From NCBI GenBank assembly GCA_050945135.1, contig JBMNSJ010000005.1, positions 1 through 58,219 of the forward strand: a DNA stretch of 58,219 nucleotides, in the 5' to 3' direction. Below, in pieces: positions 16,297-23,821 of this stretch (position 1 is its first letter; every line of letters starts with the position of its first letter). The notes beneath the pieces are model-generated. The model did not search any database. It was not told where the DNA came from and saw only the letters and a program-made list of their open reading frames with translations. The DNA is from WRIS01 sp050945135. Lineage in GTDB: Bacteria > Actinomycetota > Coriobacteriia > Coriobacteriales > Eggerthellaceae. A program made the position numbers and the translations under genes.

Positions 16297-18105
16297 ATGG
16301 TTGGAAGCGATGCTGATACCAATAACTCACCGAGTCAAAATAACGATATTAACTCATATTTGGAGTATTTGAAGCTTGCTGCAAAAGCACAAGCGTCCGG
16401 AGATGTAGTGCTTGCACTCCATCTATATCTCGCTGCCTACGAGCGTTCTCTCCAGGATACGCGCACGCCAGCAGCGGTGGTTATCGATGGATTGAGAAAG
16501 GCATGGGGCTTAGCCTGTGAGAGTAAAGAGCGTTCGTTAGCCGAGTATATTTTTGAAAAGCTTGAGCCTTATTTAACGGGTGACGAGATTAGCCAGTATG
16601 CCGCAAAGCTGCAACGCTTAGCACTCGATAAGCTTGAAGAATTCGGTCTTTCACGTGAAGATCTTGAAGACATGACCGATGTCATTAGCCAGGATTTCTT
16701 CGGAGCAGACCCAAGTTCAATGTTTATGCGTGTCGAGCAGGGTATGGCAAGCAAGAATCCCTTTGGCGATATTCAACGAGGCTTGGTACGCACAAACGAC
16801 GCAGCTCAAGAGCCTGCAGCAGAAGAGCCTGCAGCAGAAGAGCCTGCTTCCGATAGTCTTTCGCAAAACACGTCGGAGAAATCCGAAGAGCCTGCTCAGC
16901 CGAGCGCAATTGAGGAAACGTCTGCGCAAGCCAATCAGCCAAAAGCCGAGCAACCAAAAGCCGAAGAGCAAGGCGTCTCACAGACGGAGCCTGAGAATGT
17001 GGATGCCTCGAATGCGCATACAGCAAGCGAATCGCATGAAGCTGGCGAGCAGGTCAAGAAAGCTCAAACAGAAGATGAGCAGATTGATAAACGTGCAGAA
17101 AGCATTTTCAACGACATGAAGTCGATTGACAGTATGCCCGGCGTTTTTACACTTCCGGGGTTTGCGGCGCACAACGCAGATAAAGAGCTTGAAGTAACCG
17201 AGCGCCTAACCTACAAAGACCTGGTTGGTTATAATCGTGCCATCGAGACTATGCGTAATCATGGCATTGGCATCCAGAACGATTCGGCGTTTAAAGAGCT
17301 TATCGAGTTGCTCAACTCAAAGCATGGTTTAAGTAAGATGCCCATCACCGATGTATATCTTTTCCGCTCTCCGGTGCGCGAAGACGCAAACCAGTTTATG
17401 CTGGCCACAATGGGTGAAATAGATATGCCAGTGATACGCATGCGTATGGAGGAAAACCTTCAAGGAGTGCCCGTGCTGTGCGTTATGGCAACGCCCGAAC
17501 AGCAACCACGACTCAATACCGTGCGCACGTCAATCGATAGCGGTGGTGTTCTTATACTTGAAGACATCGATTTATGGGCTATTCCCCTCATGGAATCAAG
17601 TGCAGAGGATATGGGCGGATTCTTTCACGCGCAACTATCGCGAGGCGCGCGTGAGGCAATGAACCTCATTAAGTCTGCAATTGAGAATCCCGATGTGTAC
17701 GTATTCATGTCTGCTTCGAAAGAATCAAACATCGATGCGCTTATTTACGATACTCTTTCGCCACTAACGGTGGTCGATATCGAAGCTCCCGATGATTCTG
17801 AGCGTGCAGAACTCTGGGCAAATATCTTGTCTGAGCATCCTTCTCTTGAAGGAATTGCGGTGGATACCCTGGTACAATTCTCGGCGCGTATGTCGCGCTT
17901 TGATATCTATATGGCAGCACGTGAAGCAGTTGAGGAAGCCTATAAGGCAAGTCTTGCTGCAAAGAAGTATGTACCGGTTGGAGCTGCAGAACTCTACGAG
18001 AAGATTGCAGCATATCAGCCCTTAGAGTCGCACGAATATCGTCAATTAGAGAATGCCGTTGTGGAGTCGTTCTCGCACGACCTTGATGATTTATTGAACG
18101 AGTAA
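16297..18105 (+). CDS. Uncharacterised protein with a degenerate AAA+ ATPase-like domain
   Basis: 602 residues, function unknown. The first 150 residues are helical and TPR-like (repeated Ala/Leu/Tyr pattern such as LALHLYLAAYERSLQ). A low-complexity acidic linker follows (about 170-270) with tandem EEPAA units and QPKAE repeats. The C-terminal half looks like an AAA+ core: YKDLVGYNRAIETM before the nucleotide site, VYLFRSPVREDANQFML where a P-loop GxxGxGKT should be (absent), GGVLILEDIDLW as a Walker B (about 417), VYVFMSASKESN like sensor 1, and a helical lid with DSERAELWANIL. Loss of the P-loop with a retained Walker B implies a non-hydrolysing scaffold. The start at 16297 is chosen from the AAGGAGGT 7 nt upstream. 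A TGCTGGG hairpin follows at 18115-18142. Confidence 0.55.
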   Translation: MVGSDADTNNSPSQNNDINSYLEYLKLAAKAQASGDVVLALHLYLAAYERSLQDTRTPAAVVIDGLRKAWGLACESKERSLAEYIFEKLEPYLTGDEISQYAAKLQRLALDKLEEFGLSREDLEDMTDVISQDFFGADPSSMFMRVEQGMASKNPFGDIQRGLVRTNDAAQEPAAEEPAAEEPASDSLSQNTSEKSEEPAQPSAIEETSAQANQPKAEQPKAEEQGVSQTEPENVDASNAHTASESHEAGEQVKKAQTEDEQIDKRAESIFNDMKSIDSMPGVFTLPGFAAHNADKELEVTERLTYKDLVGYNRAIETMRNHGIGIQNDSAFKELIELLNSKHGLSKMPITDVYLFRSPVREDANQFMLATMGEIDMPVIRMRMEENLQGVPVLCVMATPEQQPRLNTVRTSIDSGGVLILEDIDLWAIPLMESSAEDMGGFFHAQLSRGAREAMNLIKSAIENPDVYVFMSASKESNIDALIYDTLSPLTVVDIEAPDDSERAELWANILSEHPSLEGIAVDTLVQFSARMSRFDIYMAAREAVEEAYKASLAAKKYVPVGAAELYEKIAAYQPLESHEYRQLENAVVESFSHDLDDLLNE

Positions 18106-18114
18106 ACGAAACAC

Positions 18115-18142
18115 TGCTGGGTTTCATTTGCGAAGCCCAGCA
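18115..18142 (+). terminator. Hairpin between AAA+-like gene and Rrf2 gene
   Basis: Stem TGCTGGGTTTC / GAAGCCCAGCA (one G-T pair), loop of 6. No T tract follows, so it may be an attenuator or mRNA stability element rather than a true terminator. Confidence 0.4.
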
Positions 18143-18172
18143 ATCACCTGGAAGGAACAGAGGTAGCCAGCG

Positions 18173-18607
18173 ATGGATATCACACGACGCAGCGATTACG
18201 CTTGCCGCATTTTACGAGCGGTGTACTACTCTGATGACCAATGTATTTCGGTTTCAGAAATATCTAAAAACGAGGATATTCCGTATTCGTTTGCGCGAAG
18301 TATTCAGCATGATCTGGTGAAACATGGTCTGATTAAAACGATAAGAGGCGTACACGGCGGAGTGATCCTCAACTGCGACCCCAAAGAAGTGACTCTACGG
18401 GACGTGCTTGAGGCAGTGCAAGGCCCCGTTTCGATGGCGGTGTGTTCAACCGATCCTGATTATTGCGATAAAAGTGAAGGCTGCGCCTATCATAAGGCAT
18501 GGAGCGGAGCTGATAAAATATTGCAGGATTATTTTTCCAGCATTACTCTCGAAGAAATGTTTCAGATGGGCGCCGAGCATCCAGCCATAAAAGAAGCTTT
18601 GGGGTAG
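18173..18607 (+). CDS. Rrf2-family regulator, probable Fe-S sensor
   Basis: 144-residue winged-helix regulator of the IscR/NsrR/RsrR family. Start MDITRRSDYACRILRAV, DNA-recognition region ISVSEISKNEDIPYSFARSIQHDLVKHGLIKTIRGVHGGVIL, and a Cys cluster CSTDPDYCDKSEGCAYH (three Cys, spacing C-x7-C-x5-C) where Rrf2 proteins bind a [2Fe-2S] or [4Fe-4S] cluster. This suggests a redox, NO or iron sensor; the target genes are unknown. It stops 3 nt before the MutY-like gene, so the two are cotranscribed, linking an oxidative or Fe-S signal with repair of oxidised guanine mispairs. Confidence 0.9.
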   Translation: MDITRRSDYACRILRAVYYSDDQCISVSEISKNEDIPYSFARSIQHDLVKHGLIKTIRGVHGGVILNCDPKEVTLRDVLEAVQGPVSMAVCSTDPDYCDKSEGCAYHKAWSGADKILQDYFSSITLEEMFQMGAEHPAIKEALG

Positions 18608-18610
18608 TAT

Positions 18611-19495
18611 TTGACTACGAAAAACCTGGTTCAGCACTCTGACCAGGATATCCAGGATTTCATCAATCATATTTGGCACGAAGGAAAGCGCCTCTACCGC
18701 GATTTAGAGTGGCGCAATACCGACGATCCCTATGCCGTGCTTGTGTCTGAGGTTATGTTGCAGCAGACTCAAGTAAAGCGAGTACAGGGATACTGGCCGC
18801 GGTTCCTGTCTTTGTTCCCAACGCTTGATGCGCTCGCTGTGGCAGAAAGCTCGCTTGTTCTTGAGCAGTGGCAAGGGCTTGGGTACAATCGGCGCGCGTT
18901 GAGCCTTAAGAAGGCGGCAGAAATCTGTGCGACGAAATATGGCGGGCTGCTGCCGCGCACTGATGCTGAGCTTCAGGCACTTCCCGGCATCGGTCCTGCA
19001 ACAGCAGCGGGGATACGTGCTTTCGCCTATCGAGAACCATCGGTTTATATTGAGACTAATGTGCGGACTGTTTTTATTCACCACTTTTTTCCTGAGAGTG
19101 AAAAGGTCAAAGATGCCGACCTGTATCCATTGGTGGAAAAAACCTGCTCACAAGAGGATCCGCGAAGCTGGTACTACGCATTGCTCGATTACGGAGCATT
19201 CCTGAAGCAAGACGGCATAAATCCTTCGCGGCGCAGTGCCCATCATACGATTCAAAGCAGCTTTGAAGGGTCTCGCAGGCAAAAGCGCGCAGAGATTCTT
19301 CGCTGTGTCTTAGCACAGCCCGGAATTGGAGCTGACGAGCTTTACAAGATGCTTTCAACGTTTGAAGTGGCTGCGAATCGTGAAAAGCCTCATCGCGAGC
19401 TTTTTGATTCGATTGTGAACGATATGCTTGAGGAGGGCTTTTTCAGGCAAGAGCATTGTGGTAACGATGATAATGCCGCAAAATTCTTTGCATGA
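18611..19495 (+). CDS. mutY: MutY-like A/G-specific adenine glycosylase without Fe-S cluster
   Basis: Base-excision glycosylase of the HhH-GPD superfamily; MutY removes adenine paired with 8-oxoguanine. The 294-residue protein starts with TTG and keeps the MutY catalytic helix EVMLQQTQVKRV with the key Glu, YNRRAL, and the helix-hairpin-helix LPGIGPATAAGI. Two departures are clear. The four-Cys Fe-S motif that should follow LLDYGA is missing (FLKQDGINPSRRSAHH instead). The conserved Asp of LDGNV is Glu (IETNVRTVFIHHFF). The C-terminal 8-oxoG-recognition NUDIX-like domain is also lacking; a small winged-helix-like tail (DELYKMLSTFEV) takes its place. Clusterless MutY proteins have been reported, so it may be active, but a changed substrate is possible. 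Confidence 0.75.
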   Translation: MTTKNLVQHSDQDIQDFINHIWHEGKRLYRDLEWRNTDDPYAVLVSEVMLQQTQVKRVQGYWPRFLSLFPTLDALAVAESSLVLEQWQGLGYNRRALSLKKAAEICATKYGGLLPRTDAELQALPGIGPATAAGIRAFAYREPSVYIETNVRTVFIHHFFPESEKVKDADLYPLVEKTCSQEDPRSWYYALLDYGAFLKQDGINPSRRSAHHTIQSSFEGSRRQKRAEILRCVLAQPGIGADELYKMLSTFEVAANREKPHRELFDSIVNDMLEEGFFRQEHCGNDDNAAKFFA

Positions 19496-19515
19496 ACGAC
19501 GATGCGTGGTAGGAT
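19488..19515 (+). promoter_or_regulatory. Promoter of the mntP riboswitch transcript
   Basis: -35 TTGCAT (19488-19493, overlapping the mutY-like stop), 16-nt spacer, -10 TAGGAT (19510-19515); start predicted near 19522, just before the riboswitch aptamer. Confidence 0.5.
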
Positions 19516-19524
19516 ACGAATCAA

Positions 19525-19632
19525 CCCGTAGGGGAGTAGTTAGCGTTTCGAGCAACAAGAATCACAGGAGAGCTCGCGAGCGCGGTCACGTCAATATACT
19601 GCTTCGAATACAAGCTGGCTGACCTTAATAAA
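19525..19632 (+). promoter_or_regulatory. yybP-ykoY manganese riboswitch aptamer
   Basis: The conserved yybP-ykoY elements appear in order: GGGGAGTAGTTAGC at about 19531, then GGTCACGTCAATATACTGC at about 19584 (the CGUCAAUA core), then GCTGACCTT closing at about 19617-19625. The aptamer lies directly upstream of mntP, the gene class it most often controls. Known members bind Mn2+ and turn expression on. Confidence 0.8.
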
Positions 19633-19640
19633 CAAGACTT

Positions 19641-19694
19641 ACGGTGTGGCAGATAGCCGCACCGTTTTCATGAACCGGTGCGAGCCGGTTTTTT
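19641..19694 (+). terminator. Riboswitch expression platform with intrinsic terminator
   Basis: Hairpin 1 at 19641-19665 (ACGGTG..CACCGT) is followed by the terminator AACCGG / CCGGTT with T6 at 19673-19694. GCACCG (19659-19664) can alternatively pair with CGGTGC (19677-19682), which would break the terminator stem. The mutually exclusive pairings fit antitermination on Mn2+ binding. Confidence 0.75.
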
Positions 19695-19751
19695 GATGCG
19701 CGCATCTCCGGCATCTGCGAAGACGAGAGAGTAGACGAGAAAGGATAAACC

Positions 19752-20333
19752 GTGGGGTTTATCGAATTGGTGTTCATAGCTATTGGTCTGTCAATGGATG
19801 CCTTTGCGGTTTCAATTGTGAAGGGCTTGAATATGCGCAAGCTCAATCTTGGGCAGGCAGCCCTAATCGCATTGTTTTTCGGTGGCTTTCAAGCCTTAAT
19901 GCCTCTACTGGGATGGCTTCTCGGAATACAGTTTCAGCACTACATCGAAAGTGTTGATCATTGGATTGCCTTTGTGCTCCTAGCCTTTATTGGTGCAAAG
20001 ATGATTTTTGATGCACTGCGCTCAGAAAAGGGGAGCGAGCCAGATGCAGCAACTAGAAGTGAGCAGAAGCTTGATATCAAAGAGCTGTTTTTGCTAGCGA
20101 TAGCCACAAGCATTGATGCGCTTGCTATCGGAATAACCTTTGCATTTCTGCAGGTAGATATAGTTCCTGCAGCTTTACTGATTGGGCTTGTCACTTTCGT
20201 TCTTGCTTTCGGCGGAGTGATAGTTGGAAACAGGTTTGGAGCAAAATATGAGAAAGGTTCCATGATTGTTGGTGGAGTGGTTCTCATTCTCATTGGCTTT
20301 AAGATTCTTCTTGAGCATCTTGGCTTCCTGTAG
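19752..20333 (+). CDS. mntP: Manganese efflux pump MntP
   Basis: 193-residue integral membrane protein of the MntP (DUF204) family that exports Mn2+ to prevent toxicity. It has six hydrophobic segments and the internal duplication of the family: the first half carries GLSMDAFAVSIVKG and the second ATSIDALAIGITFAF, with the paired Asp residues in the membrane thought to bind the metal. GTG start at 19752 preceded by AAAGGATAA. The manganese riboswitch and terminator upstream make this one of the best-supported functional and regulatory assignments in the window. Confidence 0.95.
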   Translation: MGFIELVFIAIGLSMDAFAVSIVKGLNMRKLNLGQAALIALFFGGFQALMPLLGWLLGIQFQHYIESVDHWIAFVLLAFIGAKMIFDALRSEKGSEPDAATRSEQKLDIKELFLLAIATSIDALAIGITFAFLQVDIVPAALLIGLVTFVLAFGGVIVGNRFGAKYEKGSMIVGGVVLILIGFKILLEHLGFL

Positions 20334-20648
20334 TTTCAAGCGTGTGCGGGCAGTAGGCATCATCTCAGGCTTCGGCAGCTGCGCAGAGCGTAGTTCATGT
20401 GTGTGCGGATAGCAGCAACTATCTTGAAATAAGGCTGTCGAGGTAAAGATTGCCGATAGTGCGCGATTTGTTAGGTGTTCAACTCATATATGTGCTCGCA
20501 AGTAAGGGCATTCAGCCTGATTTTGGTAATTCGTTCATCTTCAAATCACGCACTATCGAGATTTTCTGACAAGTGAGCTGGAGTTTGGCGAAACTGTTCA
20601 GGATAGATGGGTCGATTTGTTCATGCGTATCTCAGGATGGAAGCAGGT
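20334..20648. other. Gene-free spacer between mntP and pheA
   Basis: Convergent spacer of 315 bp. Its main content is the inverted repeat at 20454-20558. No T-tailed terminator was found for either flanking gene, so the inverted repeat may serve that purpose. Confidence 0.4.
20454..20558. repeat. Inverted-repeat element, family D (105 bp)
   Basis: Arms CGATAGTGCGCGATTTG (20454-20470) and CAAATCACGCACTATCG (20542-20558) match at 16 of 17 positions. Only one copy is in the window; its arms are unlike families A-C. Confidence 0.55.
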
Positions 20649-21494
20649 TTAGACGGGGTAGCTGCCTAAGACCTTCACCTCACGCAGCTTCAGGCGAAGA
20701 CAATTGAGTGCTGTCTGAATCGTGGGATCATTAACCGAGCCATCGAGGTCTACAAAGAACATGTAATCGCCTAAGGCCTGTTTGGTAGGACGCGATTGAA
20801 TTTTGGTCAGGTTGATATTGCCATAGGCAAACTCAGACAAAATCATCAGCAGGGCACCAGCCTTGTTTGCCTGAAGAAACAAAGCAAGCGATGTTTTATA
20901 CGAATCGCCTTCGAACACCTGAGGAGAGCCTTGGCGACCGATAAGCGCAAAGGAAGTTTGGTTATCGAAGTGATCTTCGATGTTCTCACCAAAAACTTTC
21001 GTGCCATACAGAGATGATGCAAAGGCGTTAGCGATGCTGGCGATGTTTTTGTTGTCAGCAGCAAGACGAGCACTCTCTGCTGTGGATGATGTGGTCAAAA
21101 CATTTTTACCAGGTAGATGCTCAGCAATATAGCGTCGACACTGTGCGATGCCTTGTGCATGAGAAGCGATGGTGTCAATATCGCCTATCGAGGCATCTTT
21201 GTTAAGCAGCAGGCAATGATGGATATCGAGTATCTCTTCACCTAATATTTCTACGTTGTTCTTAAATGCAAAGTTATCCAAGGTAGACGTAACCGCACCC
21301 TCGAGACTATTTTCGGTGGGGACTACACCAAACTCGCAGCGACCTCGCTCGACGCAATCGAAGATTTCATCAAAAGATGAGCACTCAAATAACTTTGGCT
21401 CAGCAATTCCGAGTCGCGTTGCAAAAGTGCGCGCTGCTTCATCAGAATAGGTTCCTGCAGGTCCAAGATAGGCGAATTGGCGCGTATCGGTCAT
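20649..21494 (-). CDS. pheA: Prephenate dehydratase
   Basis: Converts prephenate to phenylpyruvate in phenylalanine synthesis. 281 residues, the monofunctional type without a chorismate mutase domain. N-terminal catalytic part: FAYLGPAGTYSDEAA, GVVPTENSLEGAVTSTLD, and the substrate motif NQTSFALIGR (TSF, about residue 180). C-terminal ACT regulatory domain: TSLALFLQANKAGALLMILSEFAYGNINLTKIQSRPTKQALGDYMFFVDLDG, which gives feedback control by phenylalanine (ESRP-like motif present as QSRP). Good ribosome-binding site AAGGA 6 nt before the start. Stands alone, divergent from rubrerythrin. Confidence 0.95.
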   Translation of the reverse strand: MTDTRQFAYLGPAGTYSDEAARTFATRLGIAEPKLFECSSFDEIFDCVERGRCEFGVVPTENSLEGAVTSTLDNFAFKNNVEILGEEILDIHHCLLLNKDASIGDIDTIASHAQGIAQCRRYIAEHLPGKNVLTTSSTAESARLAADNKNIASIANAFASSLYGTKVFGENIEDHFDNQTSFALIGRQGSPQVFEGDSYKTSLALFLQANKAGALLMILSEFAYGNINLTKIQSRPTKQALGDYMFFVDLDGSVNDPTIQTALNCLRLKLREVKVLGSYPV

Positions 21495-21601
21495 GGATAA
21501 TCCTTACTCAATCGAGGTGTGACATGTAAGAGAACAATACTAGCACTCATGGAGATTACCGTATCGAAGTTGAACAAACAGTTACAAAGCTTGCATAGTC
21601 A

Positions 21602-21629
21602 TGGACAAGAAATCAAGCTGACCTATAAG
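21602..21629 (+). promoter_or_regulatory. Putative rubrerythrin promoter
   Basis: TGGACA, 16-nt spacer, TATAAG; start expected near 21636, some 80 nt before the ATG at 21718. Confidence 0.35.
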
Positions 21630-21717
21630 ATAGTGGAATGTTGACTACGCTGCGACTTGCTTCGTGGTGATGGTGAGCAAACTATACGTAAGAGTGGGTG
21701 CAAAAGAGGAGAAGCTA

Positions 21718-22257
21718 ATGGAACTCAAGGGATCAAAAACCGAGCAAAATCTTTGGTATGCGTTTGCGGGAGAAGCGAAAGCACATACGAAGTATGAATA
21801 CTATGCAAGTCAAGCCAAAAAAGATGGATATGTCCAGATTCAAAACATTTTCCTAGAGACTGCTAAAAATGAGGCTGAGCACGCAAAACTCTGGTTCAAG
21901 GCGCTTCACGGAGGAGCTATGCCAACCACGCTCGACAACCTGGCAGATGCAGCTGCCGGCGAAAACGAAGAGTGGACTGAGATGTATGCCGAGTTTGCAA
22001 AAGTTGCTCGCGAAGAAGGGTTTATCGAGCTAGCAGATTCGTTTGATGGTGTTGCTGGTGTCGAAAAAGAGCATGAAGCACGCTATCGCAAACTTATCGA
22101 GCGTATCAATGCGGGCGAGGTCTTTAAGCGTGGCGAGGTCTATGCTTGGAAGTGCAATAACTGCGGACACATTCATGTAGGAACCGAGGCTCCCGAAGAA
22201 TGTCCGGTTTGTGCTCACCCACGCGCGCATTTCGAGATTCGTTGCGAGAACTACTAA
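21718..22257 (+). CDS. rbr: Rubrerythrin
   Basis: Non-haem di-iron peroxidase that detoxifies H2O2 in anaerobes. 179 residues from the ATG at 21718, which is preceded by GAGGAG at a good distance; the frame is open to 21664 but the extra residues are not part of the fold. N-terminal four-helix ferritin-like domain with the diiron Glu/His set (FAGEAKAHTKY, ETAKNEAEHA, GVAGVEKEHEARY). C-terminal rubredoxin-like domain YAWKCNNCGHIHVGTEAPEECPVC (two CxxC pairs) for the mononuclear iron. Monocistronic, followed by a strong terminator. Confidence 0.96.
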   Translation: MELKGSKTEQNLWYAFAGEAKAHTKYEYYASQAKKDGYVQIQNIFLETAKNEAEHAKLWFKALHGGAMPTTLDNLADAAAGENEEWTEMYAEFAKVAREEGFIELADSFDGVAGVEKEHEARYRKLIERINAGEVFKRGEVYAWKCNNCGHIHVGTEAPEECPVCAHPRAHFEIRCENY

Positions 22258-22331
22258 GTAGCAGTTTCTAGCAAGACTCAGCACCCCTTGTGGTGAACGA
22301 GTTTTCGCTACACCACAGATAGTAGAGAAGA

Positions 22332-22368
22332 ACCCACATGTCGTTTCTTGTGTGGGTTTTTCTTTTGT
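22332..22368 (+). terminator. Intrinsic terminator of rubrerythrin
   Basis: Stem AACCCACA / TGTGGGTT with a 12-nt loop, followed by TTTTCTTTTG. Confidence 0.9.
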
Positions 22369-22434
22369 GATTTCTCTTTGTTTTTACTTATGCTGATAGC
22401 CATATTCACGTTTTTGGGTAATGAATTGTTACGA

Positions 22435-22464
22435 ACTAATAATGGTGTAACAATTTGTGACCAT
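22435..22464 (+). promoter_or_regulatory. Perfect inverted repeat upstream of hyaA, candidate operator
   Basis: ATTGTTAC, 14-nt spacer, GTAACAAT, about 110 nt before hyaA. A perfect 8-bp dyad with this spacing could bind a dimeric regulator; it is not a standard FNR/CRP site. The hya promoter is probably between here and 22540. Confidence 0.4.
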
Positions 22465-22553
22465 TTGCCCCGGTTTTCCTCCACTTTAAATGCACGACTC
22501 AGATCAATTATGCTCAAATCAGGCACAATAGCCCTATCTGTTACAAGACGAGA

Positions 22554-22569
22554 ACACCTGAGGAGGTGT
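22554..22569 (+). promoter_or_regulatory. Hairpin enclosing the hyaA ribosome-binding site
   Basis: ACACCT, loop GAGG, AGGTGT, ending 4 nt before the ATG at 22574. The ribosome-binding site GAGGAGG is half in the loop and half in the 3' stem, so folding would limit ribosome access. Confidence 0.4.
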
Positions 22570-22573
22570 ACAC

Positions 22574-23821
22574 ATGGTAAAAGAGGCCACTATCTCAGGG
22601 TTTTATGACACACTTGAATCTCGCGGGGTTACCCGTCGTGATTTCATGAAACTCTGTGGTACCATCGCAGCTGCTGCCGGAGTGTCGTATCTTACGGCTC
22701 CAAAGGTTGCTCAAGCTCTCGAATCTTCCATCATTGGAGCAACTGAGGGTAATCTCTATCCAGTAATTTGGATTGAGGGAGCGTCCTGCACTGGCTGTAC
22801 CGAGTCTTTTGCCCAGGTCACAAGTCCTGATCCAGCAACCATTATTTTGGAGATGATTTCACTGAACTACTGTGAAACTCTATCTGCTGGCGCAGGTCAT
22901 TCGATCGAGCAAGCAAAAGACGCAACCATCGAAGCCGGAAACTACATCCTCGTGTACGAGGGCGGTGTACTGGAAGGCTGGGATGGCGAAGCATTACGCG
23001 TCGGCAACGCCGAAGGCGTAAGCAAGACCGGAGGCTATCACTTGGCTCATGCAGCAGAACACGCTAATGGCGTAGTTGCTCTTGGTTCCTGTGCGGTCAA
23101 CGGAGGTTGGATGGCTGCTTATCCGAATCCTGCTGGAGCTATGGGCGTGCAGCAGTATCTGGAAAAGGCTGGCATCAGCGTTCCTGTCATTAATGTTCCT
23201 GGTTGCCCTGCCAACCCTGAGTGGTTGACTACCGTGCTTGTTGATGTTGTCATGATGCAGCAATTGCCTGCTCTTAATGGCGACGGAAAACCTTCTCTTA
23301 TCTTCGATCAAACCATTCATGATAACTGCGAGCGTCGCGGTCATTTTGAGAATGGCGAGTTCGTATATGAGTTTGGTAGTAAAGAAGAGGCTCTGGGCTA
23401 TTGTTTGTATCCAGTTGGATGCCGTGGACCTCAGACGAAAGCAAACTGTCCTGTTGTTCGTTGGAACGATCGACAGAGCTGGTGCGTTAACTCTGGTGCT
23501 CCTTGTATTGGTTGCTGTGAGGCCAACCCACGCAATCCTGGTGATAACTGGGTTGAGGTTAACACGCCATTCTTCAAGCGTCATCGCGATTTACGTCTCG
23601 GAGACTTCGTGTTCCAGCCGGGCACTATTGCGCTTGCGGTTGTCGGGCTTGTTGCTGCAGCTTTGATTATTCATGGCTTTGGCATGAAGGTTTCCGGGCG
23701 CATGGATGGCGGAGCCGACTTTGAGAAGGTTCGCAATTGGGATCAAAAACATCCCGATCAATCAATCGGACAATACGACGTAGTCGTCAATGATGATGAT
23801 TCGAAGGGGGGTAAGGCTTAA
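22574..23821 (+). CDS. hyaA: [NiFe] hydrogenase small subunit
   Basis: Electron-transfer subunit of a membrane-bound, periplasm-facing uptake hydrogenase. 415 residues: a Tat signal with TRRDFMKL (Arg21-Arg22), proximal cluster ligands in EGASCTGCTESF, GSCAVNGG and PGCPANPEW, then the distal/medial cluster Cys set (HDNCERRGHF, LGYCLYPVGCRGP, NCP, WCVNSGAPCIGCCEANP), and a C-terminal membrane helix (about 352-375) that docks on the cytochrome b. The complex is exported folded with HyaB by the Tat route. Stop codon abuts the hyaB start. Preceded by a strong ribosome-binding site partly buried in a hairpin. Codon use resembles the following two genes. Confidence 0.96.
   Translation: MVKEATISGFYDTLESRGVTRRDFMKLCGTIAAAAGVSYLTAPKVAQALESSIIGATEGNLYPVIWIEGASCTGCTESFAQVTSPDPATIILEMISLNYCETLSAGAGHSIEQAKDATIEAGNYILVYEGGVLEGWDGEALRVGNAEGVSKTGGYHLAHAAEHANGVVALGSCAVNGGWMAAYPNPAGAMGVQQYLEKAGISVPVINVPGCPANPEWLTTVLVDVVMMQQLPALNGDGKPSLIFDQTIHDNCERRGHFENGEFVYEFGSKEEALGYCLYPVGCRGPQTKANCPVVRWNDRQSWCVNSGAPCIGCCEANPRNPGDNWVEVNTPFFKRHRDLRLGDFVFQPGTIALAVVGLVAAALIIHGFGMKVSGRMDGGADFEKVRNWDQKHPDQSIGQYDVVVNDDDSKGGKA

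Noticed and set aside
16679..17119. 146-residue plus-strand ORF inside the AAA+-like gene
   Set aside because: Out-of-frame translation of the EEPAA/QPKAE repeats.
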